From positions 85,396,890 through 85,460,889 of the forward strand of contig NC_087062.1 in the NCBI RefSeq assembly GCF_963678635.1: DNA of 64,000 nt, written 5' to 3'. Origin of the DNA: Symsagittifera roscoffensis (Eukaryota; Xenacoelomorpha; Acoela; Convolutidae). The notes below the pieces were generated by a model. It searched no databases. It was given only the letters and a program-made list of their open reading frames with translations, and was not told where the DNA came from. The translations under genes were made by a program, and so were the position numbers. Within the stretch, counting starts at the first letter, position 1. Every line of letters starts with the position of its first letter. This document shows positions 47,101-56,323 of this stretch, in pieces.

Positions 47101-47385
47101 TTTAAGATTTGCACAATTTTTTGAGCAGATACCGTAGACTGTTTCAATGGTTTCGATAGGACCAGGGTTTTTTTCAACATCCCCACTTTGGGTCAGTAAC
47201 AACGCGAAAAGGAAAAGATGAGTCAGTGTGGTAGCTCTCCGCTCATTTATCCCACATTTCGTTGATAATATCTTTTGCTGGCAGCTTAGATAGCCCCAGT
47301 AAACAATAGTTTTTTCTTTAGTTTCCATCTGAGCCTTGGAAATTAGAAAAATTGCACAAAACAACCAGAATTTAATATTCAGCAT
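44188..47385 (-). CDS. LINE ORF2: 2A motif, AP-like endonuclease and reverse transcriptase
   Basis: 1,065 residues, intact. Residues 1-19 form a signal-peptide-like hydrophobic segment and 55-65 a second hydrophobic stretch leading directly into a canonical 2A motif, GDVEKNPGP (68-76, NPG/P skip site about genomic 47160). The endonuclease domain follows: N in HLNFQS, E in SETWL, the NPS segment, GDYN, the SSTKTHIDYI clause and the final H in DHF. The reverse transcriptase then shows YRPIS, LDLSKAFDSI, GVPQGTVLGPLLF and the catalytic YADD. The C-terminal part is a conserved thumb-like region ending in a WNSLP clause typical of CR1/L2/Jockey elements. 2A motifs at this place are established for some invertebrate CR1-type elements; ribosome skipping here is inferred from motif identity. 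Confidence 0.92.
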   Translation of the reverse strand: MLNIKFWLFCAIFLISKAQMETKEKTIVYWGYLSCQQKILSTKCGINERRATTLTHLFLFALLLTQSGDVEKNPGPIETIETVYGICSKNCANLKFVHLNFQSIIRKRMQLKKFLDDMGENTIIGISETWLKKEDSDNLWNFQPRTHAMFRYDRQSAVKKKGGGVLLYIPVKLAPKLRPDLNLFDKEKYESVWVECKSTFNISSKEKMLVNLCYNPSRSNFIDFLEQLTLNIDNAFSVSNKITLLGDYNINYLDSKEKENLDSIIIPYGLKVFCPNDETRISSSTKTHIDYIISDYETNGIEFCFDTPYKTDHFASFILTDIKCGKILPRIITTFNKKNYQKNEFCNSLSALPWYLLYQCTDAQNMFSTMIYLISCALQQHAPIEKKFVRNFKPKNVLKTEWFDSECQQLLTKKQNSLRSYRSQSTSDNWSKYQFLRNQMSKLIRSKQFDHSKNCFSLLSTIQQKWKYINQVRGTCSGNHRITVLRNSFSEMITQDKKIANHLNYIFSNLGEFFGAKKPPNYNKSASESASFHFQHITVKQCFDIVRKINVGKPLGPCTVPAWAIIDGQSVIVPHLTFVINTCLDENIFPIELKKANVTPLFKKDDPMDAKNYRPISITCAFSKIFEKILHAQITEHLDKFQIMTPFQFGFRKNISTQDALVYVTESIRNQIDSKKIVHAALLDLSKAFDSISHEVLIEKMLSLGFSNGANALIASFLNKRIQRVNVNGIFSDWIEIKRGVPQGTVLGPLLFNIYVNDIQERLYEGCTLVQYADDCMVFSSSIISEDALNRLQKSLNNLTEFFAENQLNLNASKSEFITFCQKNDSKNVDTDKLVISGHYVAKKSECKYLGIILDSSLSFHAQIKTILQKMAQGIKTIDTIGQQLPTLSLVALLHCLVLSHLDYSAIFLQQINATLMLSLEKQLNWALKRTYFRSNFKSSSLLRISKSFIGIEKRIELKCITYLYQYLTNKKKAFENTLRLPTANYRLNERTKQIIFDKHCSTASLQKSFFHLTSKKWNSLPIILRNLEKSKTEFKKKLKEFYVSELRNNPICTNTNTWRDYRFC

Positions 47386-47441
47386 AATAGGTTAAATAAA
47401 TTAAATAATCGCCAAAGTTTGCACCAAGAAAAAATGCGAAA

Positions 47442-48470
47442 CTAGTATTTCCTAAAAAATTTTGCACCGTTTTGGAAAAATTGTAACATTTCTGCCGTTT
47501 TTGGATCTAAATTTGATGATTGTTGGGTTTGCTTCATTCTGGGGCGGGTTGTAATCTCACATGTGTTTGCATTAATATCAGAACCCCTAAAAGAATCTCT
47601 AAAACTTTGCACCAAAATTTCAACACCCCCATCAGAAGGATGCAAACCATCCGAGCTAAGAGCATCTGTATTTTGACTAAAAATTTTGTTTATGTCTAAA
47701 ATATCCAATTTTACTTCGCCCAAGTCTTTTACATTCCGTACTAAATTAAGAATTTGCTTGTTTAGCTTCTGTACATTTGGATTAAAATCTTTTCTAAAAG
47801 CGCCTAAGGGAGTTACAGTACATAGTGAAATTGTTTCTGGGGAGAATTTATGATTTATGAGATAAATTAGTTTTTCTAAGCTACTCACGGCTTCCTTCGC
47901 GTCGAAATCACTTGAGAGGCAGTCATTTATTCCAATTAGCGTAGTTACATGTTTAAAATGTCGCGATTTACTGTTTCTCACGCGTTCCAGCAATGCAGAA
48001 ATTTTGTGCCCACCAAATCCTCTCGCCAACACATTTTCCGATATTTGTTCCCCATTGATTCTGTTAACAATTGAGTCTCCCAGTAATAGGCCAGAATATT
48101 CTCCTTCTCGTGGTAAAAATAAATGTTTTCGTTGCTGGTCGAATTTTTCTTCTTGAATATTGGTTGCTTGTATTTTGATTTCTTGGTTATTCTTGCTTTC
48201 TTGGTTATTTTCGCTTCGTTTGTTCTGATTTCTGCTCCGAGTTCCAATCTTGCTCCATTCGTTTTCAAATTTGTTTTCTGTAATTTTCGAATTGCCCGTG
48301 TTTTTAAAATTTTCTAGATCAAAAAATTTGTTTCCTCTTTCTTCCTCTTTCGTTGATACAGTTAAGTTTTCGATAATTCGTTTAAAATAAGTAACATTTT
48401 CGACTAAGTCTTTATACAGCTCGTATTTCAATTCGTCGTTCAGATTTCGGAAAGTTTCGAGGTCAAACAT
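47442..48470 (-). CDS. LINE ORF1: coiled-coil region plus SGNH esterase domain
   Basis: 342 residues, intact. The N-terminal 110 residues are charged and Asn/Lys/Glu-rich. An SGNH/GDSL hydrolase domain follows, with the nucleophile block LLLGDSIVNRI, a glycine block RGFGGHKIS, block III LIGINDC, and the Asp/His block SSDGLHPSDGG. All four catalytic positions are therefore present. CR1-clade ORF1 proteins are known to carry such an esterase domain, thought to help membrane or lipid interaction of the RNP; its role is not settled. The remaining C-terminus is Gln/Ser-rich. The ATG at 48470 follows an A/T-rich leader. Confidence 0.88.
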   Translation of the reverse strand: MFDLETFRNLNDELKYELYKDLVENVTYFKRIIENLTVSTKEEERGNKFFDLENFKNTGNSKITENKFENEWSKIGTRSRNQNKRSENNQESKNNQEIKIQATNIQEEKFDQQRKHLFLPREGEYSGLLLGDSIVNRINGEQISENVLARGFGGHKISALLERVRNSKSRHFKHVTTLIGINDCLSSDFDAKEAVSSLEKLIYLINHKFSPETISLCTVTPLGAFRKDFNPNVQKLNKQILNLVRNVKDLGEVKLDILDINKIFSQNTDALSSDGLHPSDGGVEILVQSFRDSFRGSDINANTCEITTRPRMKQTQQSSNLDPKTAEMLQFFQNGAKFFRKY

Positions 48471-48575
48471 GTTGGCGATTAAAAGCGAAATTAAAAATAA
48501 GACATTAAAATGAACCGACTGATCGCTAGTTTCCGTCGCTCCTTCTCCACAAATTTCCGTCGCTAAGGTTCTTAT

Positions 48576-49136
48576 CGTGTGTTATTGCCACGATAAGAGG
48601 CTTCGTATTTTTCGTCTCAGATACGACTGTTCTTCACAATCTATGGCGTCGTTGTGTTTTCTCTTCTTTTTTAGTCAAAATGGCCGACTTTTTCTATTTC
48701 TCAGAAATGTTCACTCTTCAATCGAAACTTTGAAAAATAAAATTCTAGAACATTCTGACCCTCCTTCGCAACACTTTTTCGTTCATAGGGCATTTAGCCG
48801 TCCTTTTTTACGTCGCCGGAAGGTTGTGCTGTGTCATCTGGCAGAATGGCACATACTCCCCGGACAAGTCTCCATCAATGTCCCTATTGATCGCATAACA
48901 CCGGGTTATCGTCAAGTAGTTATCCAGTTTTCTGTAATCAATCTTACAAATTGCATAAGAAAATGAAATTTATCTACTCCACCTCAACTCACTACGTGTT
49001 CACAAATGGCATCGTACTACATCTCACTGCCTTCCAACATTTTTACAAAATTTGCACCATGAGGAGTGTCCTAGATAAAATTTCTTTTCTGACTACTTTA
49101 CGTCGTCTTGCCATAATACTTCTTTTTGCTCTTTGT
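48576..49136. other. Junction between LINE leader and the giant LTR element
   Basis: No minus-strand open frame. The plus-strand frame at 48577-48966 has no recognisable domain. On the minus strand 48857-48900 (complement of ctccccggacaagtctccatcaatgtccct) resembles 58163-58205 within the LTR element pol; the peptide versions share an RSxGTxM pattern. It may be a relic of a related element or part of the LINE 5' leader. Confidence 0.35.
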
Positions 49137-49562
49137 GATTAAAAAGTGGGACGTGGCACGGCCACGCACCCGTTAAAATTAACTTAACATTACTCACCAA
49201 GTATAATCAGTCATTTATGCGGTCCTTTCAATATTAAAACTAAGAAACTCTGTGGCTAGGAAAGTTCTTGAGTTACCCACCCTTCCAGAGCGAGTTTACT
49301 CAAACTTACCATGTCGCCACACAGTGAATTTGTGTCTTACACAGGTTAAAAACTTCAGTCGTGAATAAATAGGTAAATATACTCACCTAGATTCCTCATA
49401 TACATACATAAATAGCCATAACTAAAATCAAGAATTTCAACAATTTTAACAATTGCAACATTTTCAAAGTTTGGTTTGACCAAACTAGATCAAAACAAAA
49501 AGTTTCACAAGTACAATAATCAAAACTTGGTTGATTGGTTTAAGTTTTAGCACACAAAGACA
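49137..49562 (-). repeat. Presumed 3' LTR of the giant Ty3/gypsy element
   Basis: On the minus strand a TG dinucleotide directly after the polypurine tract (49562) would start the LTR. The inner end is uncertain because the partner LTR lies beyond the window, so 49137 is only a guess based on an upstream CA. The region is AT-rich and non-coding. Nothing more can be shown without the 5' LTR. Confidence 0.35.
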
Positions 49563-49565
49563 AAA

Positions 49566-49591
49566 TTCTTTCTCTTTCTCTTCTCTTCTTT
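49566..49591 (-). promoter_or_regulatory. Candidate polypurine tract (plus-strand primer of reverse transcription)
   Basis: On the minus strand a 26-base uninterrupted purine run (AAAGAAGAGAAGAGAAAGAG...) lies between the last coding sequence and the presumed LTR. In LTR retroelements such a tract primes second-strand synthesis right before the 3' LTR. The location after the accessory ORFs supports these ORFs being part of the same element. Confidence 0.55.
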
Positions 49592-49733
49592 GGTCATCTT
49601 CATTCCATCACTTCTCCATCTTGATCTTCGCTGTCTTCCAACACTTTCTCCAGCATGTCCATGGAGTTGCGGGCCGTGCCCCAACTCTCCTGCTCCAACA
49701 GCCTCGGTTTGCAACAAGGTAGCAAGTCCACAT

Positions 49734-52700
49734 TCACCTTCTGCTCCCACTGTGTTGAGCTAAGCATGTGCCTTGCTTCAACCAATTACTCGGTGTACCT
49801 TCCTCGGACAGCTCCGTGGATGGATTGCTCTTCCGCTTCGTCGACTTCATGGCCAGCAGATGGTGTATCATGGCCAGATCATGTAAACTCGCGTCATCAT
49901 CTAGGTCTAACGTGATATCCGCCGTCATGTCCCAGATTAAACCGGCATTAGGATGAGGGCACCAAGAAGGCTTCATGAGTTCCCACATCGTCACTAGACT
50001 GGTTTTCAAGGGACCGTCCCAAGAACCACAATCAAAACTCACTTGCCCCTTTAGCTCGGGAACCGAGGGTTCGACCACTCGTTCTTCCAAAATAATTCCC
50101 AGCTTGGGTTGTTCCACCATCAGCATCCCAGTTTCTTTAATACGTTCAACCCAGAAATTGAGTACTATGACTTGCTCATAGTCGAAGTACGCTTCCCTGG
50201 CTTCTTCATTCACGAAGGGATTATACGCCATCCCCGGTATGCCAGACACATATTGGAACGACTTCAGTTTCCCTAGTGTTGCAAACTCTTTTTGTCCTCT
50301 GACCGCTTCAATCAACTCTCGGCTCACTTTCAATTCTTTGTTGGAATATCTTCTCACCTCTTCCAACTTGCGATAGCTTTCCATATCACTCGACTCCTTG
50401 CTTGGCACAGTCAATGGCATGTCCTGATATAGTTCCAGGAGTGCCCTAAGGAAGTTCCTTTCACAATCAACTCCCTCCTGCCGAATGATCTTTATGCTTT
50501 CTCCCAAAACAGGAGTGGGGATACGATCCACCACGAACCTGACAAAGCAAAGGGCATCCTTACGCTTAGCCCATGCTATCGCAGAATCGTCTTTCGAAAT
50601 CAACGCTCGCAGAGCTTCCATCAACTCCAGTTCCTGTTCCCGTGATTTCGAATCATTACTGGCTTCATACTCCGCTCTCTTGATGCCCATCAAGCACCAA
50701 GCCAACCGTACTTGCAGATCAGTTCTCACGCAAGGATGAGCCAGGTATGCCGCCACCGTAGCAGGTGCATGCATCGCCTCGTCGAAGTATCTCTGGAGGG
50801 CCGCCCTCCAGGAGATTTCTAGCAATTTTTCCAATCCGACTTCATTCGCTTCAGAGGACATTACCGTTCCGTATTCTTTTCGATTTAAGTTCGAATTCTC
50901 CGTGAGCTCTTTCAGATATTCCTGCATGACTCGCTTCTCGCTCCAAGCCATCAGGTGCCCTCTCGCGGAGTTCCTCGCTTTCAACATCTCCACATAACCC
51001 CCTGCCGGATCTCCCATGTGGACCGATTCCGGCACAGTTATTCGACTGTACTCGACCACGTCGAGTTGTCCTTCCAGTTTCAACTTGGCCATGTTAATTC
51101 GCGAGGGTCTATAATCTTCAAGTCCTCCAGATCCACATTGACTGAGGATTTCCATTTCTAACTTAGTGTCTGCCAGGGTTCGCGCCGTCTTCTTCGATCT
51201 TGTGGCGGTTATGGTCAGACCTGCCAAGAGCATAGGGGGTATCAGGTTTTCTTTTTCTCCCCCGGCTGGTGTCGCACCATCTCCTTGCCCGCTCTCGCCT
51301 GAACGACCCGCACTAATCAGAGAGGTCACCACTGCCTTAGCTTTTGACTTCACCACCCTCTGGTTCACGACTCGACTCCCTGACTTTCCTTTCAGTCTCT
51401 TCAGCCCTTTTTTGGCTCGTCTAACAAGTAACTTCTTTGTGCCCTGCTGATCATCGGCACTGTCTTCTGTAACTGACTCGGTCAGAACATCCGACTCCAT
51501 GGAGTTCACTATTTTCTCCAGGACCTCACGCATGATGGGTTGATTCAATCCCACCTTCATTATGGATTGTGTCCCATATCGTCGTATCACGTCCCATGAT
51601 TTTTCCATGAAGTTCACTCGGCTCCAGGTTGCTCCTGTCTTGCCTTCCAGTTCCATTTGATATCTTTCCCATTCCTCTTCTGGTAACGTACTGAGGAATG
51701 ATATCTTCATTGACTCTTCTATTTTCCTCCTCCTCGGTGACTCATGAAGCAGTCTCTGCGGATCCCTGCTTCGGCACTCTCTAGCCTGGCTTATTGGATC
51801 CATCGGAGATAGATCGGCCGACGCCTCCTTTGTAGGAGACATGAAGGACGATGGTGCCATCAGCAATAAACTCCCATCGACTTCCCCATCGTCGTCTTCA
51901 CTGAACCGGTATTCTAGCAAGTCCCTCTCCAACGCTCCTAGATCGGTCTCTCCCGGTTTTTCAGTCTTACTTCCGGTCTCGTCATCATTATCGTCCTGAT
52001 CCATCAATTCATCATCACCTGCATCAGGTTTCGGCTTGGTTCCCGAGGGTCCTTGTCGTGCGTCTGTGCCCGAATCCGGCCGAGCCGGTACGGTCATGTC
52101 TCCTGCATGATAAAATAACTCATCATTCACCAGGAATTCTACAGATTCCTCGCCACGTGGTGCTAGGTCTTCTATCGTTATATATGAGCCTCCTCTGCTC
52201 TCCCTGGCCACCTCCAGCATCACTACCTTCGCTTCTCCTGGCCACTTCAGTCTCGATAAGTCATCCGTGGGAGAATACACTTCGTTCCACGTTTCAGCCG
52301 AGACCTCTGGTCTCCTGGAGGGTAGTGCCTTGATCTTTTTCCTGCTCCAAGCATCAGGGAATGAGAAGTCAAACGTGTGCGCGGCGGCAGCGTTCCAGCT
52401 GATGAAGCGCGGCTCCATCCCTCCACTCCACTTCAGCATTCTCTTCTCTGCGTCACGAGCTGCTCCGATGCGAGGGGCAATGATGGGAGATGTGACTCCC
52501 AACAACATCCTCCTTATCGGTGGATATCGAGGGCATTGGTCCGGCAGCGGCCTGGACCCAGGAAGCCATGTTTGCTGATTCTCTTTCGCGTGGGTGTAGG
52601 CTCCTGGCAATTGAGGTACTCCCACAGCCTCTCCTGTATCTTTCACCACTGGTCTCAAATTCCAAAGTTTTGGGTTAAACTGGATGTGGGACAGATCCTC

Positions 52701-53930
52701 ACGGCCCATTCGGCACTTGAAGTGGTTGTTGAAGTCCATCAACACCCAGCCTGGCTCTGCTATTCTTCCGAACAGCATATCGTCGCTAGCCAGCCTTCTC
52801 AGTTCACTCTGCTCTACCCAATTCAGCACGGAACAATCCACGACTGAGACCAGGTTGACGTACAACACCGAATTCCTGTACGCTTTAACTTGCACATCCG
52901 GGAACGCAAAAGACATCACCGGTCCATATACCACTGTGACGAATTCCCTCAGCCCGTGGACCAGAGCCAACGGATCAATCCGCATCATGACAGCTAAGTC
53001 CGTTAGTAAGGGCATGCCACAATACTGCTTACATTCGCCTGCGTTCGTCGCAACCTTGTCTTCTCCCGTGACGCTTCTGTTCTGTTGCAAGAGGTATTGA
53101 AGCAGGAGAGTCCTCCAGTCTTTCATCTTCTTGAGCGAGGCGGTTTCCAACTGTGCATTGAACTCACGACTGGGTCCCTGTAGTTGTTCAGGGTAACGCA
53201 ACAGCACAAGCAAGTCACCCAGTCGACCGTAGGTCATGGCTATCAGAGTCAGGAGTCCATCCAATCTCAAATCTGCCAACGCTTGGGTAAAGAGGTTTGC
53301 CGGTCCTTTCACAAAGTTTTCATGACCAAATGTCACGTATAAGGCTAGCACCAGGCCAATCGACAACTTCCTGATGTCCTTGACGAAACTCGCGATCAGG
53401 TTCCTAGATGCCTTCGGATAGCACGTCGATAGGAAAGATGGCGTCCATCCCACTCCCATTCCACCCAAGATAGCATCTGATCGTTCATACTGTGCCTTCG
53501 TGGCCAGCACGTCAGCTTGGAACTTGTCCAGCGACATCGTGTTTACGTCTTGCATCAGTTTCAACATCTTGCCTCCAGCTAACTCCCGGGCATCAATTAG
53601 GTTCTTTAGATACACGTGTATCTCTTTAATTATTGCCGGCGCATGCTCAAACGCGTCCTCACCCAAGGTGCACAGCCTCGGTGATAAATACAACCATACG
53701 TTGTTGTGCGGCTTCGTACGCAAAGCCATTGCCATGAGGTCCTCCTCCGCTGACGTCATGTTCTTTCTGATCATCCTTCCCTGCTCATTCTCTGCCTGAT
53801 CCATCTGCCTGAACCAGAGATCATCAGCCACCTGTTGTACTAACAGATGATCGTCATCTACCCCTGGTCTTAACTTCAGCAATCTGGCGAAGTTGGACAG
53901 CTCCAACCCCAGAATTTCATCTAGCACCAA
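49734..53930 (-). CDS. Unrecognised 1,398-residue protein of the giant LTR element
   Basis: A single open frame of 4.2 kb, long enough that it must have been under coding selection. It follows the SGNH-like module with a ten-base overlap in another frame and has no ATG at its left end (TTG at 53930; the frame is open back to a stop at 53997), so it was probably translated by frameshifting or this copy has a shift here. Residues 1-520 are hydrophobic/helical with no clear membrane anchor. Residues about 610-680 are acidic and disordered (DDELMDQDDNDDETGS). A short Lys/Arg-rich patch near 870 (RRAKKGLKRLKGKSGSR) could bind nucleic acid. The last 400 residues are helical. I recognise no domain. 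A second frame (49600-49785) with an acidic end probably represents the original C-terminus after a frameshift near 49785. Confidence 0.7.
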   Translation of the reverse strand: MVLDEILGLELSNFARLLKLRPGVDDDHLLVQQVADDLWFRQMDQAENEQGRMIRKNMTSAEEDLMAMALRTKPHNNVWLYLSPRLCTLGEDAFEHAPAIIKEIHVYLKNLIDARELAGGKMLKLMQDVNTMSLDKFQADVLATKAQYERSDAILGGMGVGWTPSFLSTCYPKASRNLIASFVKDIRKLSIGLVLALYVTFGHENFVKGPANLFTQALADLRLDGLLTLIAMTYGRLGDLLVLLRYPEQLQGPSREFNAQLETASLKKMKDWRTLLLQYLLQQNRSVTGEDKVATNAGECKQYCGMPLLTDLAVMMRIDPLALVHGLREFVTVVYGPVMSFAFPDVQVKAYRNSVLYVNLVSVVDCSVLNWVEQSELRRLASDDMLFGRIAEPGWVLMDFNNHFKCRMGREDLSHIQFNPKLWNLRPVVKDTGEAVGVPQLPGAYTHAKENQQTWLPGSRPLPDQCPRYPPIRRMLLGVTSPIIAPRIGAARDAEKRMLKWSGGMEPRFISWNAAAAHTFDFSFPDAWSRKKIKALPSRRPEVSAETWNEVYSPTDDLSRLKWPGEAKVVMLEVARESRGGSYITIEDLAPRGEESVEFLVNDELFYHAGDMTVPARPDSGTDARQGPSGTKPKPDAGDDELMDQDDNDDETGSKTEKPGETDLGALERDLLEYRFSEDDDGEVDGSLLLMAPSSFMSPTKEASADLSPMDPISQARECRSRDPQRLLHESPRRRKIEESMKISFLSTLPEEEWERYQMELEGKTGATWSRVNFMEKSWDVIRRYGTQSIMKVGLNQPIMREVLEKIVNSMESDVLTESVTEDSADDQQGTKKLLVRRAKKGLKRLKGKSGSRVVNQRVVKSKAKAVVTSLISAGRSGESGQGDGATPAGGEKENLIPPMLLAGLTITATRSKKTARTLADTKLEMEILSQCGSGGLEDYRPSRINMAKLKLEGQLDVVEYSRITVPESVHMGDPAGGYVEMLKARNSARGHLMAWSEKRVMQEYLKELTENSNLNRKEYGTVMSSEANEVGLEKLLEISWRAALQRYFDEAMHAPATVAAYLAHPCVRTDLQVRLAWCLMGIKRAEYEASNDSKSREQELELMEALRALISKDDSAIAWAKRKDALCFVRFVVDRIPTPVLGESIKIIRQEGVDCERNFLRALLELYQDMPLTVPSKESSDMESYRKLEEVRRYSNKELKVSRELIEAVRGQKEFATLGKLKSFQYVSGIPGMAYNPFVNEEAREAYFDYEQVIVLNFWVERIKETGMLMVEQPKLGIILEERVVEPSVPELKGQVSFDCGSWDGPLKTSLVTMWELMKPSWCPHPNAGLIWDMTADITLDLDDDASLHDLAMIHHLLAMKSTKRKSNPSTELSEEGTPSNWLKQGTCLAQHSGSRR

Positions 53931-54997
53931 CCGAGTTGTGCTACAATCTCTGAGCCCTTGTATGGCATTGGAAATGTCAGCCCAAACAGCGGAAGCTCAG
54001 ATCGGGATGGGTAGTAATTATCTGGGTCTACTACTCTGTTCGGGGCAGGAATTATCACGTTGAATATCCCCTCTGCTATCGTTGTGACCATTGTGTACAC
54101 AAATTGAAGGGGTTCTGGCAACGCAGCGTAGCCTGGTGACAATACAAAGATCACCTTCACCACATTCATGGTGAAGCGTTGTCTTGCTGCTGCCTCTACC
54201 TCGGCCATCGCAGAGAGCAGTGTCATTATCGCCTCCCCTATAACCTCGTTACTCGGGATCGACCCATCCGTCAGACGTGACAATAAGCCCCTGCTATGCA
54301 GATGATCATTTGAGCCTGCAACCACTATTACCTGTGGCTCCATACTGACCACTCTTCGCACACTTATCATCATGCCGATTGCTTGTCCCCAGTCCAATTT
54401 AGTTGCCGTCAAGAAAATCACATCGGGCCAAAAGAGAGAACGGGGCGTGTAGAGATAATCGGAGCCGGCCACAATCAGATACTTGGCAGCCTTCATGTCC
54501 AAGGGATCATAAGCTGCAAAAAGGCCATCGCCTATTGGGGCCTTCAGTTTCCCATATCTCTTATCGTCTCCAACCACTGTTGTCGTTCGGGGGTAGTCCC
54601 TCGAATACTCGCCAGGCGTCTGACCGGGTGGTTTAGCGAACTGCCTCTACATCTTGTGATGCTTGTTATTGGGCTTGTTCTCTGTCTGGAATTTGCCCTT
54701 GCGAGCAGGTGGTGTCCTTTCCCGGGTCCTATCTCGAACATCGGTGAGCGACCGGGTGTTCAAAGGTCCAAAGGTATTGTCATGAGGTAATCCATTCAAA
54801 TCCACATGTCGGAGTGAGGTAGAGGAGCTGAATTTCTCCTGCTCTGCTAACAGCCAATCCACGCCCGGTATCCGATAAAGTCGCGATACTGTGGGACTTT
54901 CTCCGCCAGTCATTCTCATTGCATCCTCCCGACACGTCAAGGTGTTCATGTTCAACTTCGCCGACATCTCCGTCTTATACTGACCCCAATGACTAGG
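53921..54997 (-). pseudogene. Second SGNH-like module of the accessory polyprotein (one internal stop)
   Basis: Runs in the same frame as the preceding SGNH part and is separated from it by the stop at 55001; another stop (TAG) lies at 54647. The open part 53921-54577 encodes 218 residues with two clauses reminiscent of SGNH blocks: LIVAGSDYLY (block I position) and VIVVAGSNDHLHSRG (block III position). The left part (54647-54967) is a Pro/Arg/Lys-rich linker with a conserved-looking RLYRIPGVDWLL clause. Catalytic competence is doubtful because the serine context (GSD) differs from the classic GDS. Family assignment is inference. Confidence 0.55.
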
Positions 54998-55000
54998 ATC

Positions 55001-55633
55001 TTACCTATTCCAAAGCAGCCCGCTGCCTGATTCGATTCCCTCCGCTGGCACGGTACTTGTAGACGGTCCTGCTATCGAAGCAGGATTTGTCGTGGCAGGC
55101 GGATCGTTCCTCCTAGACGCGGTCTGGGAGTTATTCCTGTTTTTCTGTTCCACTGATCTCCCGAGTCGGCTTACAATCGATTGCGGCCTGGGAGGAGGAG
55201 CGGTCCCTAGCCTGTCTCTCACGTTTGAGCTCGGAGCAACGGTTGCGGCTGCAACCGTCTCTGTTGCCAAGGGCCCTAGACGGTTGACGAGGGATTCGGG
55301 CACGGTTGTCCTTATTCTACTTCCTCCGGTCGAACTGGTCCGAGCCAGAGAACCGGTCGCCCTCGACTCTTGCTCCGCTTCCCTCAATTGCGTCTGAAAC
55401 ACATCATTAATCCAATGCCTCCCTCGTTGGGTATTGAAGTGTACTCCATCTCTAGTGAGCGCGATGTGATCAATCATGCGCAGCATGTTCTCGAGATCCA
55501 GGAGTCGCAACTCGCCAGGGTTGTTTCTCACCAGACTGCGGGTCATTTCATTCCACCACGTCACGTTGCCATTCATGAAATCTGCAACTATGGTGCCCAC
55601 CAAAGGATTTGGTGGTATCGTGCACAAGATCAC
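55001..55633 (-). pseudogene. C-terminal half of the SGNH hydrolase domain plus Pro/Ser/Thr linker
   Basis: Same frame as 55646-56323 and separated from it only by a TAG at 55646. Supplies the end of the SGNH fold: LCTIPPNPLVG, the WNEMTRSLV helix and the Asp/His catalytic block TRDGVHFNTQRGRHW (residues about 60-75). After it comes a low-complexity region rich in Arg, Pro and Ser with a repeated RLGxxxE/SRLGR pattern. It ends at a TAA (55001) beyond which the frame is open again, so I take both stops as disabling point changes in one former protein. Confidence 0.65.
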
Positions 55634-55645
55634 AAGCTTGGGTCT

Positions 55646-56323
55646 CTACTTTTCTTTCAATTCGTTCAAGAGACACACCAATAGAGGCTCCCACTTGCTC
55701 TCCGGAGTCACGGGGGCTCTCGAGACGTCATTGGTCCCCAGCATTATTATTAATGTATCCAGGTGATCCTCGCTCTGGAACTCCATCATTTTGATGACCT
55801 GAGCCACTGAGGCTCCTCCAAAGGACAGAATGGTAGTCTGGCCATTGACGAAGATCTCATTCAGATCTCTCACCAAACTGTCTCCAATGATCAAATGGCG
55901 ACTCCCTGGGGGAATTACCTGGTCGTTCGTGGCGGGGTTCCAGCTCATGTCATTCAGGCAGGCTCGAGGATGCTCGGCTGGCACTTGCGTGAACTGATGA
56001 CGTGCCATCAGATTCTTCCTAATGTCTACTACGCGAGACTTCTGAAAGACTCCACCAGGCGCTGACCTCGAGGACGCTATCGTGTGGGGTGCTCGCTCCG
56101 AGCTATTTGATGACTGATCACGACGTTGGGAAGGAACGATCCTACCCAATGTCCGTCCAGTGGTCCGGTTGATCTCCTCCATTGTTGCTCGGGCCACTTG
56201 GTTGAACGATTCTTGGAACTGAGGGGCGAGGTAAGTGTCAGAAGGGTCTGGTATCGTGAACCTTTGACTAGAAGCAGACGGTCGTGTCTGCTGAGGAGCC
56301 TCGGGCTCTCTCGATGCACGCAA
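55646..56323 (-). pseudogene. N-terminal half of the SGNH hydrolase domain
   Basis: 225 residues. The first 130 are Ser/Arg/Gln-rich. Then come the catalytic blocks of an SGNH/GDSL hydrolase: HLIIGDSLVRDLNEIF (nucleophile Ser about 149), a glycine block LSFGGASVAQ (about 166-175) and block III LIIMLGTNDV (about 191-200). The Asp-His block is in the next segment (55001-55633). Together these make a complete esterase-like fold. Enzymes of this fold hydrolyse ester bonds in lipids and sugars; the substrate here is unknown. The frame differs from the upstream 338-residue frame by one shift near 56340-56390. Confidence 0.65.

Larger units (their letters stand above)
43812..48575 (-). mobile_element. 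Full-length CR1/L2-type non-LTR retrotransposon
   Basis: Two intact open frames in the expected order (ORF1 then ORF2, 56 bases apart) with an untranslated 3' region of about 350 bases ending at a GAA/TTC microsatellite (43812-43831, TTC repeats at the element's 3' end), as CR1/L2-like elements often do. The 5' border is uncertain; a 5' leader is present to at least about 48575, where the clause tttccgtcgct is repeated at a 26-bp interval. Neither ORF has a stop or frameshift, so this copy may be young and potentially active. I could not identify a target-site duplication. Confidence 0.82.

Noticed and set aside
49655-53100. Many plus-strand open frames of 60-160 codons opposite the giant element
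   Set aside because: They are shadows caused by GC-rich codons of the minus-strand ORFs and show no domain of their own.
49137-54577. A retroviral envelope glycoprotein downstream of pol
   Set aside because: No signal peptide, furin-type site, fusion peptide or transmembrane anchor is visible in any of the accessory ORFs.
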